DNA of 64,000 bases from Phycisphaerales bacterium (GTDB lineage Bacteria > Planctomycetota > Phycisphaerae > Phycisphaerales > UBA1924), in contig JAVJNT010000001.1 of NCBI GenBank assembly GCA_040217175.1, positions 1,426,001 through 1,490,000 on the forward strand, in the 5' to 3' direction. Within the stretch, counting starts at the first letter, position 1. The number at the start of each line of letters is the position of its first letter. This document shows positions 34,995 to 47,141 of this stretch, piece after piece. A program made the position numbers and the translations under genes. The notes beneath the pieces were generated by a model. It was given only the letters and a program-made list of their open reading frames with translations. It had not been told where the DNA came from and searched no databases.

Positions 34995-35819
34995 TCAGCA
35001 GCCCGCGTCGAACTCGTTCTGGAACGCCAGGAAGTCGAAGAGCGTCAGCTCGCCGTCGCCGTCGAAGTCGGCGGCGAGATCGCCGGCGTCGAACAGGTTC
35101 TGGAACTGCAGGAAGTCGAACAACGTCAGCTCGCCGTCACCGTCGAGGTCGGCCCGGCAGCCACCGGTCGCGGAATCGCCTTCGATGAGCCAGTTGTCCG
35201 TGCGAATGTTGCCCGAGGTGCCGGTCGCGCCGTCCAGCGTGACGACGACGCGCGCGTCTTCGACGCCGTCCAGTTCACCGATCGAGAAAAACTGGAGCGC
35301 GAAGTCCGAGCCCACGTCCAGAGCGCTGGCGATCTCGGCGACGAGCGTGTCGCCGTCGAACAACTCGATCGTGATGCTGCTGAAGCCCGATCCGGTGCGA
35401 CGGGCGGCGAAGTAGAGCTCGAGGTCATCCAGGCCCGTGCCGTCGAAGCCGACGGTGATCTGGCTGCCGTTGTTGAGCGTGTCGGTGCCGCCCTGGACGG
35501 CCAGCGAGCCGCCGCTGCCCTCGCCGAACTCGGCGCCGATGTCGGTGCCACTGAACGACTGGATCCAACGGAAGACCTCGTCGCCACCGCTGCTGGTGGT
35601 GAGCTCGTCGGTGATGCCGCCGCTCACGTTGAGCGTGGCCGAGCCGGCTTGGTCACCGAACTCGGCGGGGAAGGGGAACGAGCCGGCGAGGTAGCCGAAG
35701 CCGCCGCCGGGCAGGGCCTGCTGGTTAAACGACCAGTAGGCGACTTCGTCCTGAGCGTGCGCGAACGGAGCAAGAGCGGTGGCGGCAGCGGCGGCCACGA
35801 GCGCGGCGGCGATCTTCAT
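34995..35819 (-). CDS. Secreted protein with C-terminal GC-type dockerin
   Basis: 274 residues. The signal peptide MKIAAALVAAAAATALAPFAHA is followed by a 190-residue beta-rich domain with jelly-roll character (VAYWSFNQQALPGGGFGYLAG, LELYFAARRTGSGFSSITIELFDG, DNWLIEGD). It resembles the autotransporter/PEP-type 'variable surface' lectin folds of planctomycetes, with no catalytic motif seen. The doubled dockerin reads DLDGDGELTLFDFLQFQN, then DFDGDGELTLFDFLAFQN, ending in DAGC. It is convergent with the preceding propeller gene. Function unknown. Confidence 0.8.
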   Translation of the reverse strand: MKIAAALVAAAAATALAPFAHAQDEVAYWSFNQQALPGGGFGYLAGSFPFPAEFGDQAGSATLNVSGGITDELTTSSGGDEVFRWIQSFSGTDIGAEFGEGSGGSLAVQGGTDTLNNGSQITVGFDGTGLDDLELYFAARRTGSGFSSITIELFDGDTLVAEIASALDVGSDFALQFFSIGELDGVEDARVVVTLDGATGTSGNIRTDNWLIEGDSATGGCRADLDGDGELTLFDFLQFQNLFDAGDLAADFDGDGELTLFDFLAFQNEFDAGC

Positions 35820-36025
35820 AACAATCTCTCCCGAATGGGTTTAACGACTCCAAACACGCACGGGCGTGACTTCGGCCCACGCGCAATGTTTGCGCAATTC
35901 TAGAGCCTACGTCGCAGGGCGTCGGCCGCCATGCGGGAGAGCCAGCGGGCCTTCACGCAATCTTGATTCTGCGATGGGTGCGTGTTCGGAGGATCGCCGT
36001 GGCGGGGCCGGTAAAGCGTCCGAGC

Positions 36026-37336
36026 TTACTCGGCGAGCCGCCACGCCTTGCCTTCCCGCGTCACCCTCCGATACAGCGTGTCGCGCTCGACCGGCGTGAA
36101 GCCCGCCTCGCGGATCGACCGCTGCAGGTCAAGCACGGTCGTCTCCTGGTGGGTCGTCGAGCCGCCGACCTTGGTGATGTCGTACCACACGACCGTGCCG
36201 TCGATGTCGTCGGCGCCGGCCTCGAGCATCACCTGAGCCATGCTGAGGGTCTGCATGATCCAGAACGCCTTGACGTGCGGGAAGTTGTCGAGCATCAGCC
36301 GAGCAATGGCGATGGTGCGCAGGTTCTCGAGGCCGGTCGGACCGTAGAGGTGCTCCATCTCGCTGCCATCGGGGAAGAAGGGCAGTGGGATGATGGTCTG
36401 GAAGTAGCCAGCTTCCTTCTTAGCCATGTCGGGCGTAGGCTGGGGCACGCCGTCGCGCGTCAGCGTGATCACCGGCGCGGTCACGCCCTCGGTCGCCGCG
36501 AGGCCGGGCTCGATGAAGCCTTCTTCGCCCTGATATCCGAGCCGCGCGAGTGCCTGGTCCTGTGCGCGGCGGAGGATCTCCATGTGTACGAGACGCTCAC
36601 GCCGCTGATCGATGTGGCCGTAGAGGATCGTTGCGTTGGTGTTCAGGCCCAGCTCGTGCGCCACGAGGTGGACGTCGAGCCACTCGTCGCTGCGGATCTT
36701 GCCCTTGTACGCCTCGTCGTGCACGCGATCGTCGAAGACTTCGGCACCGCCGCCGGGCAGCGAGTCGAGCCCCGCGGCCTTCAGCTCGCTGAGCACCCAG
36801 CGGATGCCCGCCTGCCGATCGCTGCGCTTGTACTTCTTCGCAATCTTCGCGAGGTGCACGATCTCGACGGCCGTGAGCGCCTTGATGTGCAGTCCTGGCG
36901 CCGCCTCCTTGATGGTCCGCATCATCTCGGGGTAGTAGTCCCAGGGCAGGTAGGGATGGAGCCCGCCGACGATGTGCATCTCGGTGGCGCCGTTCTCGAT
37001 GGCCTCGAGCGCCTGATTGCGGATGTAGTCCATGTCGCGCGTGTATGCGCCCGCGTCGCCCTTCTTGCGGTAGAACTCGCAGAACTTGCACGAGAGCGCG
37101 CACACGTTGCTGTAGTTCATGTGGCGGTTGATGTTGTAGTAGGCCGTGTCGCCGTGGAGCCGCCGGCGGACCGCGTCGGCCATCGCGATGACGCCCCAGA
37201 CGTCGGTGGTCTCGTAGAGCACCAGGCCGTCGTCGAGCGAGAGACGCTCGCCGGCCTCGACCTTGGTGCGGATGGCGTCGAGCCGGTGGTCGCGACCGGC
37301 AACGACGGGCGGCAGTTCGACGGCGGCGGTGGTCAT
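36026..37336 (-). CDS. mqnE: Aminofutalosine synthase MqnE (radical SAM)
   Basis: 436 residues. The radical-SAM cluster is C79-x3-C83-x2-C86 (NVCALSCKFC). Family-specific stretches are NINRHMNYSN, ATEMHIVGGLHPYLPWDYYPEMMRTIKEAAPGLHIKALTAVEI and GLDSLPGGGAEVF. MqnE joins 3-[(1-carboxyvinyl)oxy]benzoate to adenosine in the futalosine route to menaquinone. No other mqn gene is in the window, so the pathway is scattered. The ATG at 37336 is right at the expected N-terminus. The 206-base gap on the downstream side (35820-36025) shows nothing recognisable. Confidence 0.93.
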   Translation of the reverse strand: MTTAAVELPPVVAGRDHRLDAIRTKVEAGERLSLDDGLVLYETTDVWGVIAMADAVRRRLHGDTAYYNINRHMNYSNVCALSCKFCEFYRKKGDAGAYTRDMDYIRNQALEAIENGATEMHIVGGLHPYLPWDYYPEMMRTIKEAAPGLHIKALTAVEIVHLAKIAKKYKRSDRQAGIRWVLSELKAAGLDSLPGGGAEVFDDRVHDEAYKGKIRSDEWLDVHLVAHELGLNTNATILYGHIDQRRERLVHMEILRRAQDQALARLGYQGEEGFIEPGLAATEGVTAPVITLTRDGVPQPTPDMAKKEAGYFQTIIPLPFFPDGSEMEHLYGPTGLENLRTIAIARLMLDNFPHVKAFWIMQTLSMAQVMLEAGADDIDGTVVWYDITKVGGSTTHQETTVLDLQRSIREAGFTPVERDTLYRRVTREGKAWRLAE

Positions 37337-37383
37337 ACCCGATGGTACGTTCCCACTCGCTGATTTTCAAAGATTTCTGAAAG

Positions 37384-37932
37384 TTACGCTCCGCCGGGCC
37401 GCTCCGACCACGGCTCCAGCCGCCCCACCACCGATCGCAGGGCTTCGGCGTCGATGGCCTCCAGCACGCCGGCGACGATCTCGGCATGGGCCAGCCAGCG
37501 GGAGGCACTTTGTTCTCGGACGTAACCGAGCACGACTTGGCGATAGTCGATGCCGGGCGAGTCGGCAAGCTCGGTCGCGGACGACGAAGCAGGAGTCCGG
37601 CTGGCAGCGCTGCCCAGCACGTGGAAGAAAGGCACCGGTCGATCGGCGTCGGCGACGAGGCGAGCGAGCTGCGCGGGCGCCTCGGGGGCGGTCGAGTGGA
37701 TCCACGCGACGACGAGTCGCACCGGCAACGCGGCCCTGATGGCCGACTCGAACGACGCGAGGTCTCGGTAGTCGGCGCGGCACGCCGTGACGTCCGGGAG
37801 CCGTGCGACCGCATCCAGTCGATGGTGGCCGCGTGCGACCACCGTCACCGACCAGCCCCGGGTTGCAAGCGCCTCGACCACGCCCGCGAGCATGCCCGTA
37901 CCACCCACGACGAGCGCTCGGCGTTCCTCCAT
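37384..37932 (-). CDS. Short-chain dehydrogenase-like NAD(P)-binding protein
   Basis: 182 residues. It opens with the Rossmann strand-loop RALVVGGTGMLAGVVEALATRG and has a second-strand arginine pair and an acidic turn (CRADYRDLASFESAI). Residues 90-165 include HVLGSAASRTPASSSATELADSPGIDYRQVVLGYV. The Y-x-x-x-K catalytic pair of classical SDRs is not evident, so it may be a binding protein or an atypical reductase. The ATG at 37932 has GGGGCGGAG ahead. It lies 47 bases upstream of mqnE on the same strand and is possibly co-transcribed. Confidence 0.75.
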   Translation of the reverse strand: MEERRALVVGGTGMLAGVVEALATRGWSVTVVARGHHRLDAVARLPDVTACRADYRDLASFESAIRAALPVRLVVAWIHSTAPEAPAQLARLVADADRPVPFFHVLGSAASRTPASSSATELADSPGIDYRQVVLGYVREQSASRWLAHAEIVAGVLEAIDAEALRSVVGRLEPWSERPGGA

Positions 37933-38069
37933 GGCTCCGCCCCTTGTGCCGATGAGCTCCCCGGTGCAAGTCGCCTCGATGCGTGCCCAAGGACAGGGTA
38001 CGGACTTGCCGGTCGCGCCCGCTGACGCCGGGCGATACCCTGTCCGAACGATCTCGAAGGGGAGCCACG

Positions 38070-38708
38070 ATGAACGAACCGCCCAGCGTACCCGAGCCGC
38101 CCGAGGTGCCGGTCGCTCCCAGCCCGCCACGCGTGCCGCCGACGATGCCCACGGCACCGGTTCCCCAGCACGAGAAGAGCTGGCCCAAGGTGCTCGGCAT
38201 CCTGTGCTGCATCTTCGGCGGCCTCGGGCTCATGGGGCGCGTGTTCCAGGTCGTGGGGATCGTGGCCATGAACCACCTGCCGATCGACGATTGGATGAAG
38301 CCACCGGCGCACTTGTCTGATTGGCTCTTGGTCCTGACGATCGCGGGGTTCTCGATTTCGATCCTCCACGTGGTGCTCGGCGTGCAGTTGCTCCGCCGCC
38401 GGCCAAGCGTGAAGTGGCTGTCGATTGCCTTCCTCGTGGTCGTCGTCGCGTTGTATGTGCCGGGGGCCTTTCTGCAATACGAGGTGCAGCAAGCCCAGAC
38501 GCAGGCAATGCAGCAGCACTTTGCGCAGCAGTCCCAGAGCGGCGGCGGCCCGCCACCCTCAGCGGCCAGCATCCAGCTGGGAAGTTCGCTCGGCGTTGCG
38601 TTCGGCATCCTGGGAGGGGTGATCGCGATCGCGTGGCCCGTGTTCCTGATCATCTGGCTGTTCTGGCCCGGCAACGGCAAGATCGTCCAATCCTGGAAGA
38701 GTACGTAG
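38070..38708 (+). CDS. Multi-pass membrane protein of unknown function
   Basis: 212 residues. The first 35 are Pro/Val-rich and cytoplasmic. Four membrane helices follow (VLGILCCIFGGLGLMGRVFQ, LLVLTIAGFSISILHVVLGV, WLSIAFLVVVVALYVPGAFL and the last, LGGVIAIAWPVFLIIWLFW). A Gln-rich loop (QQAQTQAMQQHFAQQSQ) lies between helices 3 and 4. The ATG at 38070 has AGGGGAG eight bases upstream. The next gene starts three bases after its stop, so 38,070-40,406 is probably one transcript of three membrane proteins. Confidence 0.75.
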   Translation: MNEPPSVPEPPEVPVAPSPPRVPPTMPTAPVPQHEKSWPKVLGILCCIFGGLGLMGRVFQVVGIVAMNHLPIDDWMKPPAHLSDWLLVLTIAGFSISILHVVLGVQLLRRRPSVKWLSIAFLVVVVALYVPGAFLQYEVQQAQTQAMQQHFAQQSQSGGGPPPSAASIQLGSSLGVAFGILGGVIAIAWPVFLIIWLFWPGNGKIVQSWKST

Positions 38709-38711
38709 CGC

Positions 38712-40154
38712 GTGAAGTGCCCGGGATGTGAGTATGAGCTCTGGAACCTGAAGGCCGGACCGTGCCCCGAGTGCGGTCGGCCCTTCAAGCCCAGCGACTT
38801 CGACTTCCTGCCCAATGCGGTGAAATTCTGCTGCCCTCATTGCTCGCAGGCCTACTACGGCACCAGCGATCGCGGGCAACTCGAGCCCGACGCCTTCGAT
38901 TGCGTCTCGTGCGGGCGTGCCGTGACGTGCGACGAGATGCTGCTGTTGCCGGCCGAAGAACTCGGCACGAGGACGCCGACCAAGAGCATCAACCCGTGGC
39001 TCGATTCGAACCGGAAGCGCCGCTGGTTCGCGACGATCGGTTCTGGCATCGGCCAACCCGGTCGACTGCTCGAGGCAACGCCGGCAATCGGGAGCACGAG
39101 CCGAGCGACGTCCTACGCCTTGCTCAACTTCGCCGCGGCAGGCCTCTTCATGCTGGTCATGGGTGCCCTTCTCTCGTTCAGCGGTGGTGGCAGCGGTGCG
39201 GTCTTCTTCTTGATGATGACCGCAGCGTTCATCCTCGGGCCGTTGATCTACGCGGGGCTGTGGACGCTCGTCACCCACGGCGTTCTCAAGGTCTTCAGGC
39301 AGCCCACACCGGACGGCATGGGCCGCACCTTCCAGGCGATCGCCTTCACGAGCGGCGCGTGTCTGGTCGCGCTCATCCCGTGCCTGGGGCCGATGGTCGC
39401 GTTCGCCGCATGGGCAGCGTGCGCTCCGATGGCGGTGCGGAGCGCCCACAAGTGCAGCGTCGTTTCGGCCATCGTGGCGACGCTCGTGCCCCCGCTGCTC
39501 GTGGCCGCCGCCGGAATCGCGATGTACGCCTCGCTGGTGTTCGGGGTGGCGTATTCGGCGCAGTCGACGGCCTTCCAGCAGGCCTGGGCGTCGCAGAGCC
39601 AGCTCGACTACGAGACGATTGCGCTCGCCAACGAGCTGCGGTCGGACGTGCAGGCCGGGACGCCCCCGCTGCACGGCGCGAGCCTCCTGGGCCGGAACTC
39701 GATGATCCCGTACTTCGTCTTCGATGATGGCACGACCTTCGACGTGCCGATCGGCACCGAACTGGCCAGCAGCCTGGATTCGATGGGCGAACCGAGACGA
39801 CGCTCCACGCTCAAGGCCATCACCTCGGGTTGGCCCGCCGACGTGACCGCCCATCGCATCGGCCGCATCGTGTTCACGCACCACGGCATCGATGCCGCCG
39901 ACGACCCGGGTCTCTGGCTCATGATCGAACTGCCCAACTCGCCCGGCGACACGATCGCCGACGCGGTGCACCTGAGGGGTGCTTCCATGTTCGACGTTGC
40001 CACGGGCAGCCAATTCGAGATCGACCAGCAGAACCAGCTCCGGGCGAACGCCGGCCTGCCGCCGCTGCCGGACTTCCAGACGCTGACTGCGGGCAGCGGT
40101 CCCTGGACGGCCAGCGACGGGGCCCCGCTCCCGTCGCCCCCGGGCGTACCCTGA
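38712..40154 (+). CDS. Zinc-ribbon membrane protein of unknown function
   Basis: 480 residues. Two N-terminal zinc ribbons are formed by C3-x2-C6 with C18-x2-C21 (KCPGC, CPECG) and by CCPHC with CVSCG (about 40-70). Residues 130-285 hold four to five membrane helices (FAAAGLFMLVMGALLSF, GAVFFLMMTAAFILGPLIYAGLW, LVALIPCLGPMVAFAAWAA, ATLVPPLLVAAAGIAMYASLVF), in the manner of Yip1-like proteins. The C-terminal 180 residues are soluble. It starts with GTG at 38712, three bases past the previous gene. Zinc-ribbon membrane proteins of this sort are common in Phycisphaerae; no role is known. Confidence 0.75.
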   Translation: MKCPGCEYELWNLKAGPCPECGRPFKPSDFDFLPNAVKFCCPHCSQAYYGTSDRGQLEPDAFDCVSCGRAVTCDEMLLLPAEELGTRTPTKSINPWLDSNRKRRWFATIGSGIGQPGRLLEATPAIGSTSRATSYALLNFAAAGLFMLVMGALLSFSGGGSGAVFFLMMTAAFILGPLIYAGLWTLVTHGVLKVFRQPTPDGMGRTFQAIAFTSGACLVALIPCLGPMVAFAAWAACAPMAVRSAHKCSVVSAIVATLVPPLLVAAAGIAMYASLVFGVAYSAQSTAFQQAWASQSQLDYETIALANELRSDVQAGTPPLHGASLLGRNSMIPYFVFDDGTTFDVPIGTELASSLDSMGEPRRRSTLKAITSGWPADVTAHRIGRIVFTHHGIDAADDPGLWLMIELPNSPGDTIADAVHLRGASMFDVATGSQFEIDQQNQLRANAGLPPLPDFQTLTAGSGPWTASDGAPLPSPPGVP

Positions 40155-40157
40155 CCC

Positions 40158-40406
40158 ATGGCTAGCGAAGCCGACGAACTGCGGAAGATCCGCAAGCGCG
40201 TCGAGGCGCTGAACCCGCCCAGCGTCGGCTGCGGCGTGTTCGTCGGGCTGTGGCTCTTCCTGGGCAGCCTGCTCGTCCTGCGGGGCTGCTTCGGCGTCGA
40301 CGTCCTGGGCCCGCTGCGGCACTCCCCTGAGGCACCTGCCACTTCGGCAGAGCAAGTGCCTGGCTCTACCGATGGGCAGGAATCCGGGGTCGATCCGGCC
40401 GCTTAG
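40158..40406 (+). CDS. Small single-pass membrane protein
   Basis: 82 residues. A charged helix (SEADELRKIRKRVEAL) precedes one membrane segment, GVFVGLWLFLGSLLVLRGCF. The tail is hydrophilic and Pro/Glu-rich. It begins three bases after the preceding membrane gene, with no clear ribosome site of its own, suggesting translational coupling. Unknown family. Confidence 0.6.
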   Translation: MASEADELRKIRKRVEALNPPSVGCGVFVGLWLFLGSLLVLRGCFGVDVLGPLRHSPEAPATSAEQVPGSTDGQESGVDPAA

Positions 40407-40442
40407 GAGCCTCCGGGGCCCGATCCGGGTGCTCCGGGTTGC

Positions 40443-40459
40443 TTGGCATCGCCCTTGCA
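40443..40459 (+). promoter_or_regulatory. Sigma-54-type promoter ahead of dnaK
   Basis: TTGGCATCGCCCTTGCA carries GG at 40445-40446 and GC at 40457-40458, exactly the -24/-12 spacing, with five of six bases of TGGCAC and all of TTGCA. Transcription would start near 40470, ahead of the AGGAGG and the dnaK ATG at 40509. No CIRCE element is visible. Pattern match only. Confidence 0.45.
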
Positions 40460-40508
40460 ACTGGTCCTCGTGCAGGCGGCCCGGCCGCCCGAACAGGAGG
40501 CCACACCC

Positions 40509-42419
<1,911 letters not shown>

Positions 42420-42461
42420 GCCTCAGCCCAAGCACAAGGTTGCGGATTAAGAGAGACGAGA

Positions 42462-42489
42462 GCGGCCCCATTCGGGCCGCTTTCTCTTT
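42462..42489 (+). terminator. Intrinsic terminator of dnaK
   Basis: A 7-bp stem GCGGCCC / GGGCCGC with loop CATTC is followed by TTTCTCTTT, 42 bases past the dnaK stop. Confidence 0.88.
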
Positions 42490-42495
42490 GCGTGC

Positions 42496-42693
42496 TCAGC
42501 CCTCAACCTCCCGCCGGTGCCCCTGCTCGTCGTACTCGTACACCTTGCCCTCTTCCTCGTCCTTGCACGTCTTGTGCGTGCCGTCGCAGAAGGGGAAGTT
42601 GCTGGTCAGACCGCAGCCGCAGACGAAGACGGGCTTGTCTTGCGGGTCGATGCGGATGGGGCCGGTGGCGTTGAGGGTGATGCGTCGGGCCAT
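42496..42693 (-). CDS. CDGSH-type iron-sulfur protein
   Basis: 65 residues, the whole of one CDGSH domain. The [2Fe-2S] ligands are C25, C27, C36 and H40 in CGCGLTSNFPFCDGTH. Like mitoNEET-type proteins it probably shuttles electrons or clusters; the partner is unknown. The C-terminal half (DEEEGKVYEYDEQGHRREVEG) is acidic. AGGAG lies ahead of the ATG at 42693. Its stop abuts the dnaK terminator, so the two genes converge. A TGGTATACT extended -10 promoter lies 50-60 bases upstream. Confidence 0.92.
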   Translation of the reverse strand: MARRITLNATGPIRIDPQDKPVFVCGCGLTSNFPFCDGTHKTCKDEEEGKVYEYDEQGHRREVEG

Positions 42694-42744
42694 GCGTCAT
42701 CTCCTGGCTCGATCATCGAGCTTGATCTGGTGGTACGGCCTCGC

Positions 42745-42753
42745 AGTATACCA
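42745..42753 (-). promoter_or_regulatory. Extended -10 promoter of the CDGSH gene
   Basis: TGGTATACT (42753-42745 on the minus strand) matches the TGnTATAAT extended -10 element with one mismatch. No good -35 is present. The distance to the ATG is 52 bases. Confidence 0.4.
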
Positions 42754-42924
42754 GAATGCGCTTCGGCGTGCGCATCAACGTCTACGCTACTGAGGCAATG
42801 GCCAGCGGTGCCCGGATCTCGGCCGCCGACCACCCAACGCCTCACCTACGCGACGACGCGAGCTCCCTGGTGGCGTTCGAGGAAAGGGCGTCGCGAGCGT
42901 GGCTCTGGTCAGCGGCGACCGACG

Positions 42925-43677
42925 TTACGCGCACCCCGCATCAAACGCGTTCTGGAACGCCAGGAAGTCGAAGATCGTGAACTCGCCGTCACCATCGAAG
43001 TCGGCGACCGAGTCCATTGCGTCGAAGGCGTTCTGGAAGGCGAGGAAGTCGAAGATGGTCAGCTCGCCGTCGCCGTCGAGGTCGGTCGGGCACGCGGTCA
43101 TCTCGATCACGACGTTGTCGAAGCAGGCCAGGATGCCGTCGCGGTCGCCGGTGGGCCCAACGCCGCGGCAGATGAAGCGGATGCGCTCGAATGGCACGCC
43201 CTCGATCTCCAGCCGCGCGTGCTCGAACTTGGCCGGCGTCTCGCGGTGCGTGAACGAGTCGCTGACGACCACCGCGTCGCCCACGAGGCCCTCGAGGTAC
43301 ACCTCGATGCCGTCCCAGTCCTCGCCCGAGTTGTACCACAGCTCGACCGAGGCGTGGTTGGCCATCTCGCCGGTCGTCGCGAGCCACTGGTGGCTGCGCA
43401 CGAGCCAGGCGAACGTGCCCGTGGTCCACAGCCCCGAGTTCATGGTGTTCTCGGGGCTGAACGCCGGATCGCCCGTGAACGTGCCCGTGCTGTTGGTAGC
43501 GGCGAACTGCACCGGGTCCTCGCCGCGGAATTGGATGTTGTTCGAGAAGGTAATGCCGCCGGACTCGAAGGACGTGCCGAGGAAGCCTGACTCGAACTCG
43601 TCGAAGCCGGTCTCGTCGGCGAGTACGCCGTTCGCGAAGACGCAGATGCAAGTCAGACTCGCGGTTGTGATACGCAT
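42925..43677 (-). CDS. Secreted protein with C-terminal GC-type dockerin
   Basis: 250 residues. The signal peptide (LTCICVFANGVLA) is followed by a 165-residue beta-sandwich domain: TGFDEFESGFLGTSFESGGITFSNN, SVELWYNSGEDWDGIEVYLEGL, ERIRFICRGVGPTGDRDGILACFDNV. It looks like a lectin/PEP-type surface domain. The doubled dockerin is DLDGDGELTIFDFLAFQN then DFDGDGEFTIFDFLAFQN, ending in DAGCA. The ATG at 43677 has GGAGGG upstream. It is the fourth dockerin-tailed protein of the window and stands apart from the others. Ligand unknown. The upstream gap (42694-42924) holds only the CDGSH promoter. Confidence 0.8.
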   Translation of the reverse strand: MRITTASLTCICVFANGVLADETGFDEFESGFLGTSFESGGITFSNNIQFRGEDPVQFAATNSTGTFTGDPAFSPENTMNSGLWTTGTFAWLVRSHQWLATTGEMANHASVELWYNSGEDWDGIEVYLEGLVGDAVVVSDSFTHRETPAKFEHARLEIEGVPFERIRFICRGVGPTGDRDGILACFDNVVIEMTACPTDLDGDGELTIFDFLAFQNAFDAMDSVADFDGDGEFTIFDFLAFQNAFDAGCA

Positions 43678-43783
43678 GGCCACGGCCCTCCATTCAAGAT
43701 GCCTGTCATGTTGACGAGTACACACCCATTGTCCTACTCGCGTCGAGCGAACACAGTTTCGGCAAATGCTGTTACGAAGCTGC

Positions 43784-45093
<1,310 letters not shown>

Positions 45094-45094
<1 letters not shown>

Positions 45095-46377
45095 CACGCG
45101 TCGCTCCCGATGTTCACCTTGGCGTTGCCCGGCCGGCGCGTGACACGCAGGCTGCGGCGGTCCAGCTCTCGCTCGAGACTCTCGAGCGTCGCGCCACGGG
45201 CCCGGGCCGCGACGAGCGCGAAATACGCCACGTCCGCCGCCTCGTGCGCCGCGTCTTCGGCGCTCTCGGCGTCGATCAGCTCGCCCGCCTCTTCCAGCAG
45301 CTTGGCCCGCAGAAGCGAGGGATCGTCGAGCAGCCGGGCCGTATACGAACCGGTCGGCGGCGACTGGACGCGCTCGGCCAGCGTTGCGTCGAGGCTCGCG
45401 AGCCCTCGCGACTCGCCGAAGCACGTCGTCGTCCCCGCGTGGCAGAACGCGCCGCGCTGCCGCACGGTGAACCGAAGCGCGTCGCGGTCGCAGTCGACCG
45501 AGATGCCCAGCAGTTCCTGCACGTTGCCCGACGTCTCGCCCTTCGCCCACAGCCCGCCGCGCGAGCGTGAGTAGTAGACCCCGCGCCGCCGTTCGATCGA
45601 CGCCCGCACCGACTCGAGGTTCGAATACACCAGCCCGAGCGAACGGCCACCGGGGTCGGCCACGATGGTGGGCCAGAGCCCGTCGGGCCGATCGCTCTGG
45701 AGCGGCGCGCAGAAGCCCTCGGCCAGGTCGAACGCACCGGTATAAAGCGCCATGCCGACCTGCGCGTCGGCTCCGAGCCGGTCGACCGCCGCGACATCGG
45801 CCGGCGTCTTCACGCCACCGGCAACGGTCAACCGCGCCGGCCCGGCAAGCTCGACGAGCTGCGCGATTCGCTGGAGCTGCGCCTCGCTCCACCCTCCGAG
45901 CCCGCCCTCCTGCTCGACGAACGTGACGAGGAACCCGCCGACGTGCTCGCGCAGCTCCGCGATCCGGTCCTCGACGCGTCGGCCCGTCGCCCGAGTCCAC
46001 CCCTTGTCGACCACCTCTCCATCGCGCGCGTCGAGCGCGGCGATCACGCGCTCGCGTGGCAGTTCTTGGAGCACGTCGGGCGTTGCCGCCGTTCCCAGGA
46101 TGACCCGGCGTGCTCCCGCGTCGAGCAACTCGATTGCAGTCCCTGCATCGCGAATGCCACCGCCCACGCGGCACGGCACACGTCGCACCAGATCCAGCAC
46201 GACCTCGCGGTTCGATCCGGTGCCCATCGCCGCATCGAGGTCGATCACCGCGACCTCGCCGACCAGGCCGAACCGCTCGGCGATCGGCACCGGATCGCCG
46301 GCGTCGACCGCCAGCTCCTTCCCACCAATCAGCTGCACGGCGTTGCCGCCACGAAGATCCACGGACGGAACCATCAT
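45094..46377 (-). CDS. hisA: HisA-HisI-HisE triple fusion (ProFAR isomerase, PRA-CH, PRA-PH)
   Basis: 427 residues carrying three consecutive histidine steps. Residues 1-235 are HisA (TIM barrel), with catalytic D7 in VPSVDLRGG and D116 in AALDARDG. Residues 245-322 are HisI, the PRA-CH cyclohydrolase, with SRSRGGLWAKGETSG, the zinc and magnesium ligands DCDRD (295-299) and C312-H313...C319. Residues 333-410 are HisE, the PRA-PH pyrophosphohydrolase, with the LLEEAGELIDA helix and acidic pairs. All catalytic residues are present, so each domain should work. HisI-HisE fusions are common; adding HisA at the front is not. The first of two adjacent ATGs (46377) overlaps the hisF stop. Confidence 0.95.
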
Positions 46378-47141
46378 GGCGCCACCTCCATCATCCGCAC
46401 GGGCACGCCCGCGGCACAAAGTTGCTGCTTGAGTTCGTCCACGCTGGTCACACCGTCGTGGAAGATCGACGCCGCCAGCACCGCGTCGGCCCCGGCCTCG
46501 AACCCATCGACCATGTGCGCCGCCGTCGAAGCGCCGCCCGAGGCGATGATCGAGACGCTGACCACGCCCGAGATCGCACGGATCAACGCCAGGTCGTACC
46601 CGTTGCCCCGCCCGTCCTCGTCGAAGCTGGTCAGCAGGATCTCGCCCGCCCCAGCCGCCACGCCGTCGCGCGCCCAGTCCACGGCGTCGATGCCCGTCCG
46701 ATTCGTACCCGAGCGCGTCACAACCTCCCACGAGCTTGCGCTGCGGGCCGCATCGATGGCCAGCACGACGCACTGCGCGCCCATGCGCTCGGCGATCTCG
46801 GTGAGCAGCTCGGGCCGCTCGACGGCCGCCGAATTCACGCCCACCTTATCGGCTCCTGCTTCGAGCAACGCCCGCGCGTGCGCGATCGTGCGTACGCCGC
46901 CGCCAACGGTCAGTGGGATCGAGATCGCCCGCCGGATCGCCTCGACCGTGTGCAGCGCCGCCTCGCGCCCATCGGGTGTCGCCGAAACATCGAGCACGAC
47001 GAGCTCGTCGGCCCCCTGCGCCTCGTACGCCGCCGCCCGCTCCACCGGGTCGCCTGCATCGCGCAGGTTGGCGAAGCTGGTGCCCTTGACGATCCGCCCG
47101 TCGCGGATGTCCAGGCACGGGATGATTCGCTTGGTCAGCAT
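46374..47141 (-). CDS. hisF: Imidazole glycerol phosphate synthase, cyclase subunit
   Basis: 255 residues, (beta-alpha)8 barrel. Catalytic aspartates are in CLDIRDG near the start and in LAIDAARS. GVRTIAHARALLEAGADKVGVNSAAV, LLTSFDEDGRGNGYDLALIRA and IIASGGAST are conserved. It uses ammonia from HisH to form IGP and AICAR. The ATG at 47141 starts seven bases inside hisH; earlier in-frame codons encode a Gly-rich stretch in that gene. Confidence 0.96.
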   Translation of the reverse strand: MLTKRIIPCLDIRDGRIVKGTSFANLRDAGDPVERAAAYEAQGADELVVLDVSATPDGREAALHTVEAIRRAISIPLTVGGGVRTIAHARALLEAGADKVGVNSAAVERPELLTEIAERMGAQCVVLAIDAARSASSWEVVTRSGTNRTGIDAVDWARDGVAAGAGEILLTSFDEDGRGNGYDLALIRAISGVVSVSIIASGGASTAAHMVDGFEAGADAVLAASIFHDGVTSVDELKQQLCAAGVPVRMMEVAP

